Shown piece by piece: positions 19,334 through 28,323 of a stretch of 64,000 nt of DNA. The translations under genes were made by a program, and so were the position numbers. The notes beneath the pieces were generated by a model. That model made no database searches, was not told the DNA's origin, and worked only from the letters and a program-made list of their open reading frames with translations. This DNA is from Rhizobiales bacterium NRL2 (GTDB lineage Bacteria > Pseudomonadota > Alphaproteobacteria > Minwuiales > Minwuiaceae): positions 4,269,031 to 4,333,030 of the forward strand of contig CP016093.1 in assembly GCA_001664005.1 (NCBI GenBank), in the 5' to 3' direction. Numbering within the stretch: the stretch's first letter is position 1; every line of letters begins with the position of its first letter.

Positions 19334-20752
19334 TCAGTAGTGCATGGTCAGCGTGACGCCGACGACATGCTTGGAGAATTCACGGTTGGCGTCATTCGAG
19401 CTGAGCAGCGAGAAATTCCAGAACCCGCGCATGCGCATGTACTCGTTCATCAGCCACAGGAGCGCAAGTTCGGTGTCGAGACCGGTGTCGGAGGTGCCGT
19501 TCTCCAGCGTATCGGCGAGAGCCAGGTCGATGCCGGCGCTGGCCAGGATCTCGTAGGTCACCTCCAGCTGAGCGCCGAGGCTGAGCGTGTCCGTCAGCGT
19601 GGCGACATCGGGGACGTTGACGTTGTTGATCACGCTGAAGGCATTGGTCTGCGCGAGTCGGCGGTTCCACCCGGCGGTGAAGGTCCAGGAATCATGCGGG
19701 TTCCAGACCAGATCCAGCTTACCGGACAGGAACGGGAAGCTGTCGGCATTGCGGTCGTGCGGAATGCCATAGCCGATGCCCAGCGCACCTTCGAGGAAGG
19801 TCACGGCGGAAGCGTCGTAGGTGAAGCCGGCATTGACGCCGGTCGAATAGAAGCCCCGCTCCAGTCCGACATTGTCGAACTTCCGGAAATTGCGGGCCAG
19901 ATTGAAGAAGGGTTCGAGGAAGATCGTCGTGCCGCGCCATTCCTCCCAGCCCAGCCGAAGCGAGTTCTCCCAGATCCAGTTGTCGTTCTGGTCGTTGTCG
20001 ACGGTCACGCCGGCGGCGGTGTTGTCCCTGAAATCCCGCGCGGTGATCGAGGTATTGGCGTCGACGAGGAACTTGTCGCGCTTGTAGCGCGCCTGCGCCG
20101 AACCGAAGCTTTCGTAGAACACGGTCGGTTCGTCGCCGCCCGTGTCGGTCTCGATGTCGCTGCGCGCCGCGGTCTTGCGCTGCCAGCCTGCGCCGAATTT
20201 CAGGAACAGGAACTCCGTCACATCCAGGCGCGTGCCGAGCTCCGCGCCGTAGCGGGCGAAGCTCTCACGACTGTTGGAGGCGTAACGGGCGAACTCGCCA
20301 AAGCCGCGGACGAAGAATTCATGGTTGTCCCAGTCCGAGTGCAGTTCCAGCTCGGGCCGGACGGTGCCGATGAAGTCCGCGGTCTTGTTGTCGTCCTCGG
20401 CGAAGATGTTGCTGTCGAAGGCGACCTCGGTCTCGATGCTGGGGAACAGCAGGAAGCTCTCCAGAATCTGGCCGCGGCCGAGATATTTCACGTCGCGCAG
20501 GATACCGCCCGCCAGCATGCCGATCGGCTCGTATTCCGGCCTGCGCCGGTTGAGCACGGCGTCCTGCTTGGCGGTGGTGAAGGGGGGCTCCGGATCGACC
20601 TGACCCGGAATGATCGGATTCTGGACGATCTGCGGCTTGACCTGCTTCTCGGACTTGCTGTCGGCGGCCCCCTGGGCGGCGGCCACGCCGGGCAGAGCCA
20701 CGACGGCGCACAGGCAGAATCCGAAACCGATCTGCCACGCCCGACGCATCAT
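19334..20752 (-). CDS. Outer-membrane beta-barrel protein of the exopolysaccharide operon
   Basis: A 472-residue protein with a Sec signal peptide (cleavage after GVAAA) and alternating aromatic and polar strands typical of outer-membrane barrels, for example FLFLKFGAGWQRKT and WTFTAGWNRRLAQT. The final residues (VVGVTLTMHY) end in an aromatic residue as expected for Bam insertion. It fits the beta-barrel family found in vibrio-type and related polysaccharide operons (VpsM-like group, DUF560/OMP_b-brl_2-like), which are thought to aid secretion or anchoring. It lies between the Wza-like gene and the secreted unknown protein, with gaps of 40 and 23 bases, in one operon. Confidence 0.78.
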   Translation of the reverse strand: MMRRAWQIGFGFCLCAVVALPGVAAAQGAADSKSEKQVKPQIVQNPIIPGQVDPEPPFTTAKQDAVLNRRRPEYEPIGMLAGGILRDVKYLGRGQILESFLLFPSIETEVAFDSNIFAEDDNKTADFIGTVRPELELHSDWDNHEFFVRGFGEFARYASNSRESFARYGAELGTRLDVTEFLFLKFGAGWQRKTAARSDIETDTGGDEPTVFYESFGSAQARYKRDKFLVDANTSITARDFRDNTAAGVTVDNDQNDNWIWENSLRLGWEEWRGTTIFLEPFFNLARNFRKFDNVGLERGFYSTGVNAGFTYDASAVTFLEGALGIGYGIPHDRNADSFPFLSGKLDLVWNPHDSWTFTAGWNRRLAQTNAFSVINNVNVPDVATLTDTLSLGAQLEVTYEILASAGIDLALADTLENGTSDTGLDTELALLWLMNEYMRMRGFWNFSLLSSNDANREFSKHVVGVTLTMHY

Positions 20753-20775
20753 GCCCTCCTCGCTGCGGCGCGGCT

Positions 20776-21870
20776 TCAGTTCGGGCTGACGTCGTTGACC
20801 GGTTCGAACACCGGCTCGGGCAGATCGAGCAGCCGCGCGACCTGCTCCGGCCCCGCCTCGGCCACGATCTCGGAAACCAGTTCCTGACGCGCGGTCTCGA
20901 CGCGTTCGGTGGCGACAAGGATGTCCTCGGGCCGGGTGAACAGAACCTCGCGGGCCTCGGCCGATGGCGCGAACACGCTCTCCTCGCCCGCCGGCTCCAG
21001 GATCACGCCGGTCAGATAGGTCTCCTGGCCCTCGATCAGGTCGAAGACGAGTTGCAGTTCGCCGTTCTCGACCACCGTCTCGATGACCACCATGCCGCCG
21101 GTGGTCGGCCCCTGGGCGTTACCGCGCTTGGCGACCTCGTCCGCGGCGGCGGCGCCGTCCTCGGCCAGATAGCTCTGAGGCTCGGCGAGATAGGTCTCGT
21201 TGACCCAGTTCTTCGGCGCCTGTGCCGCCACGCGGACGCGTTCGCCATTCACCTTCATGGCCGACCCATAGGGGTTGGCGGTCGCTTCCGGCACGCCGAT
21301 GTCGTCGGTGGCGATCATGACGCGGTACTTGCCGTTGGCCACCGGCAGCTTCACCTGACGCAGATTGCGGATACCGTCGCGCAGCAGCGATTCACCCTCA
21401 GGCCGGCGCATGGCCGACGGGTTCGGGCCTTTCACCATCTCGCTCTTCGTGGTGACCGTCTGGAAACCGTCCCTGGTTTCCGCGTCGGGCGGACCGAAAT
21501 CGAAGCCGATGCGCTTCTCGTCCATGCGGAAGGTCGAGGTGACGCGGGTCTTGTAGATGCGTGCCGAGACGAAGGAACGGCTGGCCGCGCTGGAAATGCG
21601 GTCCGCCGCCTGCTGCAGGATCTTCGGATCGTCGACCAGCCCCGAACGGCGCAGTTCCCGGATCAGGCCGGCGGCGCGGTCGGCGGAAACCTGTGCCGCG
21701 CCCGCCGAATCCAGATAACGCTCCATCGCGCGGACGCCTTCCTCACTGCCGGCGAGCGCACCGGCCAGCGCATCGGCCCGCGTCGGTTCCGCGGCCACCT
21801 GGGCCTGGACGGCGGGAGCGCCGAGGGCGAGAGCCGCGCCGACGCTCAGGATCTGGGAGATGCGTTTCAT
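20776..21870 (-). CDS. Secreted protein with a malectin-like C-terminal region
   Basis: First gene of the minus-strand exopolysaccharide operon; no named family recognised. The start at 21870 is supported by AGGA 6-7 bases before ATG and by a clean Sec signal peptide (MKRISQILSVGAALALGAPA, cleavage after VQA). The open frame continues upstream but without gene-like sequence. The 364-residue product has a helical N-terminal third, then a beta-rich region: KYRVMIATDD, AMKVNGERV, GGMVVIETVVENGELQLVFD and YLTGVILEP. That series resembles malectin-type carbohydrate-binding sandwiches (strand, 'VNGE', strand with 'DG/ENG-L-L-F'), so glycan binding is my inference. It probably acts in the periplasm or at the surface on the polysaccharide. 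Confidence 0.6.
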   Translation of the reverse strand: MKRISQILSVGAALALGAPAVQAQVAAEPTRADALAGALAGSEEGVRAMERYLDSAGAAQVSADRAAGLIRELRRSGLVDDPKILQQAADRISSAASRSFVSARIYKTRVTSTFRMDEKRIGFDFGPPDAETRDGFQTVTTKSEMVKGPNPSAMRRPEGESLLRDGIRNLRQVKLPVANGKYRVMIATDDIGVPEATANPYGSAMKVNGERVRVAAQAPKNWVNETYLAEPQSYLAEDGAAAADEVAKRGNAQGPTTGGMVVIETVVENGELQLVFDLIEGQETYLTGVILEPAGEESVFAPSAEAREVLFTRPEDILVATERVETARQELVSEIVAEAGPEQVARLLDLPEPVFEPVNDVSPN

Positions 21871-22204
21871 GGGAGTTCCTGCATGCAAGAAACGGGCGTG
21901 CCTCGAACACTGCCCATAAGTCCACGTCACTACTAAATAATGTATAATCGCCTGCCCGAGAACCCCATGTGGCCGGGTGGCTGTCACATTCCGCACCGCC
22001 CGGACGGGTCCACGTGCCGAATTCGCACAGGTCCGACGGTGATCCGGGCCGGGCACAGCCATCGCCGGATCGCCGAAACGGCGCGGTGCGAAAAATGATC
22101 GGGAGCCTATCCATGACCGCCTCTTCCATGCGCCATCGCCTTCTGCGTGAGCACCGGACGTTCCCGAAGCTGGCCTCCGCGCCCCACATTCCGGGAGCGG
22201 CCCG
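21871..22204. promoter_or_regulatory. 334-base divergent intergenic region, promoter of the exopolysaccharide operon
   Basis: No gene is visible. The part next to the minus-strand operon (about 21925-21950) is AT-rich, with TATAAT at 21943-21948 on the plus strand and TATACATTAT on the minus strand, and probably holds the operon promoter. The rest is GC-rich and featureless to me. Confidence 0.45.
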
Positions 22205-22555
22205 ATGATCGCGGTGATCTTCGAGGTCGAACCGGCGGAGGGCCAGCGCGAGGCGTATCTCGACATCGCCGCGGCGATCCGGCCCGAACTGGAGAAGATC
22301 GACGGCTTCATCTCGGTGGAGCGTTTCCAGAGCCTGAACGATCCCGGCCGGATCCTCTCGCTCTCCTTCTTCCGCGACGAGGACGCGGTGATCCGCTGGC
22401 GCAACCTGGAGGCTCACCGCCGGGCGCAGGCGAAGGGACGCGGCGGCGTCTTCGCCGGCTACCGGCTGCGCGTGGCGCAGGTCCTGCGCGACTATGGCAT
22501 GGACGACCGGGCCGAGGCCCCGGACGACAGCCGCCAACGCCACGAAGACCGTTGA
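22205..22555 (+). CDS. Antibiotic biosynthesis monooxygenase (ABM) domain protein
   Basis: A 116-residue protein with the dimeric alpha-beta barrel fold of the ABM family. The start MIAVIFEVEPAEGQREAYLD, the central FISVERFQSLNDPGRILSLSFF and the DAVIRWRNLEAHRRAQAKG segment are characteristic. Members act as small cofactor-free oxygenases, heme-degrading enzymes or as unknown quinone-handling proteins. No heme-ligating asparagine pair can be assigned with confidence. It is the first plus-strand gene after the polysaccharide operon and overlaps or abuts the nucleotidyltransferase-like gene. Substrate unknown. Confidence 0.82.
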   Translation: MIAVIFEVEPAEGQREAYLDIAAAIRPELEKIDGFISVERFQSLNDPGRILSLSFFRDEDAVIRWRNLEAHRRAQAKGRGGVFAGYRLRVAQVLRDYGMDDRAEAPDDSRQRHEDR

Positions 22556-23708
22556 CCTGCCGGGGAGCCGGGCGGATGGTTTCCCGCGGTGCAGGGATGC
22601 AGAACAGGAAACAATTCTTATCGCGCTGTCCCGAAACGATACAGACAGTCTGCCGAAAGGCGAATCCCCCGATCCCGTCTGGGGCGCGGTCGCGGGCCTG
22701 CCCGTGCAGCCCGGGCCGGACGATGCGGCGCGCCTGACGGCCCTGGCGGCACTGATCTCGGCCGCAACCGCTGCGGCCGTGATCCCCGGCGCCGAGACCA
22801 TGCTGGCCGCCGACGAGGTGCGGCAGGCGCGCCTGCTCAACCGTTTCCGTCGTCTGCAGGGCGAGAAATGGGCGGCGGCGCTGATGGAAGCGGGCATCCC
22901 CAATGTCGCCCTGAAGGGCCTTGCCTCGGCGCATTGTCTCTATCCCTCGCCGGACGACCGGGCGGTGTCGGACGCGGACCTGCTGATCCGTCCGTCCGAC
23001 CTGGGCGCCGCCCTGAAACTGCTGACTGCCCGGGGCTTCGCCTTCGCCGAAACACCGACCCGCAGCCCATGGGGGTTCGTCAGCGAAGCCAGCTTCCAGC
23101 CCCTGATCGGAGAGGACGGCGCGAACATCGACCTCCATGTCCAGGCGGCGGCGCATCCGTTCGAGAGGGTTCTCCCCGTCGCCGACATCATGGCGCAGAG
23201 CTGCGGCGCCGGGGCCGCCGGACTGCGCGTTCCGGCCCCGGAACACCGTTTCCTGATCGCCGCGGCCCACGCGGCCGGAGACCTGTTCACCGCGGATGCC
23301 ATCAAGTCGGTGATCGACGGCCTGCTGATGCTGCGCCGGGCCAGCGACCTCGACTGGACCGGGATGCGCCGCCGGGTCGACGCAGGCGGCATGCGCCGTC
23401 CCGTCACCGCCTACCTGGCGCTGCTGGGTGCGCTGGGCGGCGATATCGCGCCCGCCGGCCGCGCCGGCTTCGAACCCGAACGGGTCCGGGGTCCGACGCT
23501 GGCGCGGGTGATCGCGGACCACCGCGCCGTCTTCGTGGACCGGCCCGAACCTTCGGCGCTGGAGCGGCTGCGGCGGGAGGCGGCGCTGGCCGCATCCTGG
23601 CCGGTTCTGGCCCGCCGCAACTGGCGCCGCCTGACCGGCCTGCTGCGCCCCAGGCGCGGCCGTCCCGATGGCGAAACCGGGGGTGCGATGGCACGGAGAT
23701 TGCCTTAG
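22494..23708 (+). CDS. Nucleotidyltransferase-family protein (NTP_transf_5-like), start uncertain
   Basis: The core reads as the PF14907 nucleotidyltransferase-like family: ALMEAGIPNVALKGLA, then SDADLLIRPSDLGAALKLL with the metal-binding D-x-D of this fold, and NIDLHVQAAAHPFE with a further acidic residue. The protein is cytoplasmic. The substrate is unknown; relatives sit beside peptide-modification and export genes. The start is odd. The only upstream ATG (22494) lies 62 bases inside the monooxygenase gene without a ribosome site, while an in-frame ATT at 22614 follows AGGAA closely; GTG at 22704 is another option. The conserved part begins near 22710, so any start works. It opens a four-gene unit with an ABC exporter and HlyD adaptor. 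Confidence 0.75.
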   Translation: MAWTTGPRPRTTAANATKTVDLPGSRADGFPRCRDAEQETILIALSRNDTDSLPKGESPDPVWGAVAGLPVQPGPDDAARLTALAALISAATAAAVIPGAETMLAADEVRQARLLNRFRRLQGEKWAAALMEAGIPNVALKGLASAHCLYPSPDDRAVSDADLLIRPSDLGAALKLLTARGFAFAETPTRSPWGFVSEASFQPLIGEDGANIDLHVQAAAHPFERVLPVADIMAQSCGAGAAGLRVPAPEHRFLIAAAHAAGDLFTADAIKSVIDGLLMLRRASDLDWTGMRRRVDAGGMRRPVTAYLALLGALGGDIAPAGRAGFEPERVRGPTLARVIADHRAVFVDRPEPSALERLRREAALAASWPVLARRNWRRLTGLLRPRRGRPDGETGGAMARRLP

Positions 23709-23744
23709 GATCGGGTTCACCCCGGGGCAGGAATCGGCAAGGCC

Positions 23745-24542
23745 ATGGACATGTTCGCGTATCTGAAGGGCGGCGAGGAAACCGGCGAAGGACAGCGTGT
23801 CGCCCCGGAACGCCGTGTCCTGGAGGTCGGCTACATCCTCGACACCGACAAGGCCGGCTTCATCTGGGAAGCGCCGCGCCAGTTCCGCCGCAACGACCCG
23901 CCCGCCCAGCACGCCAAATCGGCGGCCATGTGCCCGGCGGTGCTGGACTACGAATCCCGTCTCTACGAGGTGCCGTGCCCGATCGACGTCCAGCTCCGCT
24001 TCAAGATGGACGACAACGGCCAGCCGCAGCTCGTCAACCTCGCCGGCGACAAGAGCTCCATCCGTTCCAAGCACCTGCGCCAGATGGTGGCGGTGATGGC
24101 GCGCAAGGAATGGCGTCATCCCAACCGCCCGATCATCCAGTTCATCACGCCCTACATCTTCGTCGCCGACGACATCTGCTGGATGAACCAGATGCCAGCC
24201 TTCAGCCACTACCGCCCCGCCCCCCTGCCCGGCACGATGATCGGCGGACGGCTGCCGATCCACATCTGGCCGCGGCCGATGATGTGGGCCTTCGAATGGT
24301 GGGAGCCGTCGAAGGATCTGGTGCTGCGCCGGGGCGAGCCGTGGTTCTACCTGCGCTTCGAGACCGACGACCCGCGCCGGCCGATCCGCATGGTCGAAGC
24401 CGAGAAGACGGAGACGCTGACGCGCTACATGACCGGCCTCAACAGCGTCACCAATTACGTCAACCGGACCTTCTCGCTGTTTCAGGTAGCAGAGCAGCGG
24501 CGGCCGGCGAAGCTGGTGCAGAAGAAGATGGCGAAGGGCTGA
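23745..24542 (+). CDS. Uncharacterised 265-residue protein upstream of an ABC exporter
   Basis: I do not recognise the family. There is no signal peptide, membrane segment or lipobox. The sequence is rich in Trp, Pro and Arg, with conserved-looking blocks CPAVLDYESRLYEVPCPIDV (two cysteines around residues 65-81), PIIQFITPYIFVADD, LPIHIWPRPMMWAFEWWEP and EPWFYLRFETDD. Such a pattern suits a globular beta-rich enzyme or binding protein. The stop TGA is directly followed by the ATG of the ABC exporter (no gap), so the two are translationally coupled. It may be the dedicated substrate-maturation or recognition protein of that exporter; this is inference. Confidence 0.7.
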   Translation: MDMFAYLKGGEETGEGQRVAPERRVLEVGYILDTDKAGFIWEAPRQFRRNDPPAQHAKSAAMCPAVLDYESRLYEVPCPIDVQLRFKMDDNGQPQLVNLAGDKSSIRSKHLRQMVAVMARKEWRHPNRPIIQFITPYIFVADDICWMNQMPAFSHYRPAPLPGTMIGGRLPIHIWPRPMMWAFEWWEPSKDLVLRRGEPWFYLRFETDDPRRPIRMVEAEKTETLTRYMTGLNSVTNYVNRTFSLFQVAEQRRPAKLVQKKMAKG

Positions 24543-26975
24543 ATGGCCGAGGACGGCGACAGCACCGGCGACGGCTGGTCGAGGATCGGCCGCATCACGC
24601 CGACGAAGCGGCCGGCCACGCCGGAGGAAGCGGCCGAGCACCGCCGGCGCACCGCCGGCGCGCATCTGCATGTCGTCGCCAGCAAGCCGGGCGCGCGCCC
24701 GGTCGCCGACCTGTCGGAGGAAGCCTGGCGGCGGCCCGAGCCACAGCGCCGTGCGCAGGCCGCGCCGGCCCCTGAGAACCCGCCCGCCGGAGACGCCGCC
24801 GATACGCCGCTGCCGACGGCGGCAGCCAGCGGCCGGCCGCGGATCGACGTGCTGCGCCGGCTGCTGATCCGCATCACCCGGGATCTGGGCCGGCCGATCG
24901 GCGCGGCCGATATCCAGACCGCTGCGCCCGGGGCAGGCAGCCCCATGACGCTGGACGGCTTCCGCCTCGCCGCCGAGCGGCTTGGATTCCCGGTCACCGA
25001 ACAGGCCTTCGACGCCGGCGCGCTGCGGCGCCTGCAGGCGCCCTTCGTGATCCTGGACGCGAAGGATCCTTCGGCCTCCCGCTCCGTGGTGCGGCGCGAG
25101 GGGTCGGGCTACCTCGTCTACGATCCGGTGCGCGAACAGACGGAGGTCCTGGACGCCGGCGGCGTCGCCGCCCTTGGCCGTCGGGCGCTGGTCGTCAAGG
25201 CGCCCCAGACCGGCGTCAAGCGCCAGCGCGACTGGCGCGGCCATGTCGTGCGCAAGATGCGCGGCGTGCTGCTGGAACTCGGCGTCGCGTCCCTGCTGAT
25301 CAACCTGTTCGCGCTGGCCGCGCCGCTGTTCATCATGACCGTGTTCAACAAGGTCGTCGGTTCCGGCGGCGGGGCGCAGTCGACCCTGTTCTCGCTGACC
25401 ATCGGCATGGTGGTGATCTACCTCTTCGATCTGATCCTGCGGATCGTGCGGGTCTATGTCTCCAGCCACACCGGCGCGCGGGTGGAGAGCCTAATCGGCG
25501 GCGAACTGGTCCATCACCTGCTGCGCCTGCCCTACAAGCATTTCGAGAACACCGCCTCCGGCGTCATCTCGGAGCGGATGCGCCAGCTCGACACCATCCG
25601 CAGCTTCTTCACCGGCCAGATGCCGCTGGTGATCGTCGATCTTCTGTTCGTCGTGGTCTTCCTCGCGGCGCTGCTGCTGATCGAGCCCCTGATCGCGCTG
25701 GTCGTCGCGGTGGCGATCCCGATCTTCGTCGCGCTGTCGGTGGCCACCCACGGCCGCCAGAAGAAACTGACCGAGCAGAACTTCCTCGGCCAGGCGGCCA
25801 AGGCGTCGGCCCTGCACGAGACCATGGCCAACGCGCTGACCGTGAAGTCGCTGGGTCTGGAATCGGAGATCGAGCGGCGCTGGGATCACCGTCTCGGCCT
25901 CTCGGCCTGGACCGGCTACCGCTCCAACAGCCTCGCCGGCGTGCTGTCCGCCATCGGCCAGAACCTGCAGCAGATCCTCAGCCTGGTCGTCATCGTCATC
26001 GGCGCCCTGCTGATCATGTCGGGCGACATGTCGATCGGCGCGCTGATCGCCACCAACATCCTGGCGACGCGGGCGGTGGCGCCCATGCGCCAGGTCGTCG
26101 GCGCCTGGCACCAGGTGCAGGAGGTCCGCTCGGCCTTCGAACGCATCGACGACATCATGTCGGAGGAGCCGGAGGCCGAGCCCGGCGAGCTCAGCCCCGG
26201 GTCTCCCTTCGAGGGCAAGATCGCCTTCGAGAACGTCTCCTACCGCTATGCCGACGACCTGCCCTTCGTGCTCGACAATGTCACTCTGGAGATCGGCGCC
26301 GGCCAGGTCTTCGGCATCATCGGCCCGTCGGGCCAGGGCAAGACGACGCTGTCCAAGCTGATCCAGGGCCTCTACCAGCCCGATCACGGCCGGGTTCTGA
26401 TCGACGACACCGACATCTCGCACCTGTCGCCGGCCACGCTGCGCCGCCAGATCGGCGTCGTGCCCCAGGACGTCCAGCTGTTCGCAGGCACGGTGCGCGA
26501 GAACATCGCCATGGGCATCGACGACAAGGATCCCGCGCGCGTCGAATCGGTCGCCAAGTTCGTCGGCGCGCACGAATTCATCCAGCGCCTGCCCAAGGGC
26601 TACGACACGGTGCTGAGCGAGCGCGGCGGCGGCCTGTCGTCCGGTCAGCGCCAGCTTCTCGCGGTGGCGCGCGCGCTGATCCGCAATCCGAAGATCCTGA
26701 TCTTCGACGAGGCCACCAGCGCGCTCGATCCGGGCTCCGAGGAGCGGCTGATCCGCGCCGTCAACCGCGCCCGGCGCGGCCGCACCATCATCCTGATCTC
26801 CCACCGCATGGCGCCCATGGCGATCGCCGACAAGGTGGCGCTGGTGCTGGAGGGACGGGTCGAGCGCATCGGCCCGCCGCAGGAGGTCATCGCCTTCGCC
26901 CGTTCGCGCATGCGCGACGCCGCCATGCCCGGCCAGGGCGGCCAGCCCGCCGCCGGCCAGTCCGGGGACGCCTGA
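24543..26975 (+). CDS. Type I secretion ABC exporter with degenerate C39-like domain
   Basis: An 810-residue inner-membrane exporter of the HlyB/LapB class. It has a low-complexity N-terminal tail, a C39-peptidase-like domain (about residues 95-215) without a visible catalytic Cys, six membrane segments (about 235-510), and a C-terminal ATPase with Walker A GPSGQGKTTLS, Q-loop VVPQDVQLFAG, signature LSSGQRQ, Walker B ILIFDEATSALD and H-loop SHRMAP. A non-cleaving C39-like domain is typical for exporters of large unprocessed proteins such as RTX proteins; no RTX or other candidate cargo gene is seen here. It directly abuts the 265-residue unknown gene and is 7 bases before the HlyD gene. Confidence 0.92.
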   Translation: MAEDGDSTGDGWSRIGRITPTKRPATPEEAAEHRRRTAGAHLHVVASKPGARPVADLSEEAWRRPEPQRRAQAAPAPENPPAGDAADTPLPTAAASGRPRIDVLRRLLIRITRDLGRPIGAADIQTAAPGAGSPMTLDGFRLAAERLGFPVTEQAFDAGALRRLQAPFVILDAKDPSASRSVVRREGSGYLVYDPVREQTEVLDAGGVAALGRRALVVKAPQTGVKRQRDWRGHVVRKMRGVLLELGVASLLINLFALAAPLFIMTVFNKVVGSGGGAQSTLFSLTIGMVVIYLFDLILRIVRVYVSSHTGARVESLIGGELVHHLLRLPYKHFENTASGVISERMRQLDTIRSFFTGQMPLVIVDLLFVVVFLAALLLIEPLIALVVAVAIPIFVALSVATHGRQKKLTEQNFLGQAAKASALHETMANALTVKSLGLESEIERRWDHRLGLSAWTGYRSNSLAGVLSAIGQNLQQILSLVVIVIGALLIMSGDMSIGALIATNILATRAVAPMRQVVGAWHQVQEVRSAFERIDDIMSEEPEAEPGELSPGSPFEGKIAFENVSYRYADDLPFVLDNVTLEIGAGQVFGIIGPSGQGKTTLSKLIQGLYQPDHGRVLIDDTDISHLSPATLRRQIGVVPQDVQLFAGTVRENIAMGIDDKDPARVESVAKFVGAHEFIQRLPKGYDTVLSERGGGLSSGQRQLLAVARALIRNPKILIFDEATSALDPGSEERLIRAVNRARRGRTIILISHRMAPMAIADKVALVLEGRVERIGPPQEVIAFARSRMRDAAMPGQGGQPAAGQSGDA

Positions 26976-26982
26976 CCGCGCC

Positions 26983-28323
26983 ATGTCCAGTCAAGACCGG
27001 TCCAAAGGACCCCAGTACACCGAATTCCTGCCTGAAGCGCAGGCGATCAGCGAAAGCCGGCACTCGCCGCTCGCCACGGTGCTGGTCATGGTCGTCGCGG
27101 GCTTCTTCGTGGCGATCATCCTATGGGCGACGCTGGCGCAGGTCGATCAGGCCGTCGTCGCGCCCGGCGAGGTGCGGCCCGGAGGACGCGTGAAGGTCGT
27201 CAACCATCCGGAGGGCGGGGCCGTCGCCGAAATCCTGGTCCGAGACGGCGATCTGGTGGTCGAAGGCCAGGCCCTGATGATCCTGGACGAGAGCCTGCTC
27301 CGCGCCGAGGAACGACGATTGCGGGGCGATCTGCTGACGCTCGAAGCCGAACTCGCGCGGCTGGAGGCTGAGGCCGGCGGCGACGCCGCCATACGCTTCG
27401 GCCCCGAGGTCATGGCCGAGCGGCCCGACCTGGTGGCCACCCATTCGCGGCTGTTCGAGGCCCGGCGCGATGCGCTGCAGTCCCAGCGCGAAAGCGCCGA
27501 CCGGGAGATCGAGCAGCGCCAGTCGGAGATCAACACCCTGCGCGTGCGCATCCGCACCCTGACCGAGAGCGCGCGGGTGCTGGAGGATCAGGTCGCCTCC
27601 CTGCAGAAACTCACCGACAAGGGCCATTTTCCGTTCCTGCGCTTCCAGTCCATCCAGCGGCAGTTGAACGAGACCCGCGGCGACCTGCAGGAGACCCGGG
27701 AGTCGCTGGAATCGGCGCAGTCGGCCCTGTCGGCGGCGCGATCCCGCCGGCGCGAGATCGACGAGACCGGGCGCGGCAACGTGCTGGCCGATCTGGCCGA
27801 GTCCCGCGGCGCGCGCGACCGCACCGCCGCGGCGCTGGACCAGGCCGAGACGCGCCTGGACCGCACGGTCATCCGCAGCCCCGTCGACGGCTACGTCCAG
27901 AACCTGGCGGTCAACAATCCCGGCCAGGCGGTGCGGCCGAACGAGCCCCTGGCTTCCATCGTCCCGGAGGCGGACAACCTGGTCATCGAGGCGCGCGTGG
28001 CGAACCGCGACATCGGCGCCATAGAACCGGGACAGCCGGCGGTGGTGAAGGTCCGCGCCTACGACTTCATCAAGTACGGCTCGCTGGAAGGCACGGTCGA
28101 ACGGGTCGCCCGGGACGCCAACCGCGATCCGGACACCGGACAGGTCTTCTTCAACGTCGAGATCCGCACCGACAGGACGCATCTGGGCGCGGCCCCGGGC
28201 ATCAACGAGGTCCGCCCCGGCATGGAGGTGGACGCGGAGATGAAGACCGGCAGCCGCTCCGTGCTCTCCTTCCTCACCGATCGGGTGATCGGCACCGCCG
28301 ACGAGGCCTTCCGCGAGCGGTGA
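26983..28323 (+). CDS. HlyD-family type I secretion membrane fusion protein
   Basis: A 446-residue periplasmic adaptor linking an inner-membrane ABC exporter to an outer-membrane TolC-type channel. One N-terminal membrane segment (about residues 27-48) is followed by a lipoyl-like start (VVAPGEVRPGGRVKVVNHPEGG), a long coiled-coil hairpin rich in E, R and Q (about 110-285), and the return half with DRTVIRSPVDGYVQNLAVNN and a beta-barrel ending GMEVDAEMKTG. Length is typical (430-480). The ATG is 7 bases after the ABC gene stop, so both are one operon. The TolC-type partner is not in the window. Confidence 0.92.
   Translation: MSSQDRSKGPQYTEFLPEAQAISESRHSPLATVLVMVVAGFFVAIILWATLAQVDQAVVAPGEVRPGGRVKVVNHPEGGAVAEILVRDGDLVVEGQALMILDESLLRAEERRLRGDLLTLEAELARLEAEAGGDAAIRFGPEVMAERPDLVATHSRLFEARRDALQSQRESADREIEQRQSEINTLRVRIRTLTESARVLEDQVASLQKLTDKGHFPFLRFQSIQRQLNETRGDLQETRESLESAQSALSAARSRRREIDETGRGNVLADLAESRGARDRTAAALDQAETRLDRTVIRSPVDGYVQNLAVNNPGQAVRPNEPLASIVPEADNLVIEARVANRDIGAIEPGQPAVVKVRAYDFIKYGSLEGTVERVARDANRDPDTGQVFFNVEIRTDRTHLGAAPGINEVRPGMEVDAEMKTGSRSVLSFLTDRVIGTADEAFRER

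Noticed and set aside
22308-25469. A long minus-strand open frame over the nucleotidyltransferase and exporter genes
   Set aside because: It has shadow-frame composition and overlaps recognised plus-strand genes on the other strand.
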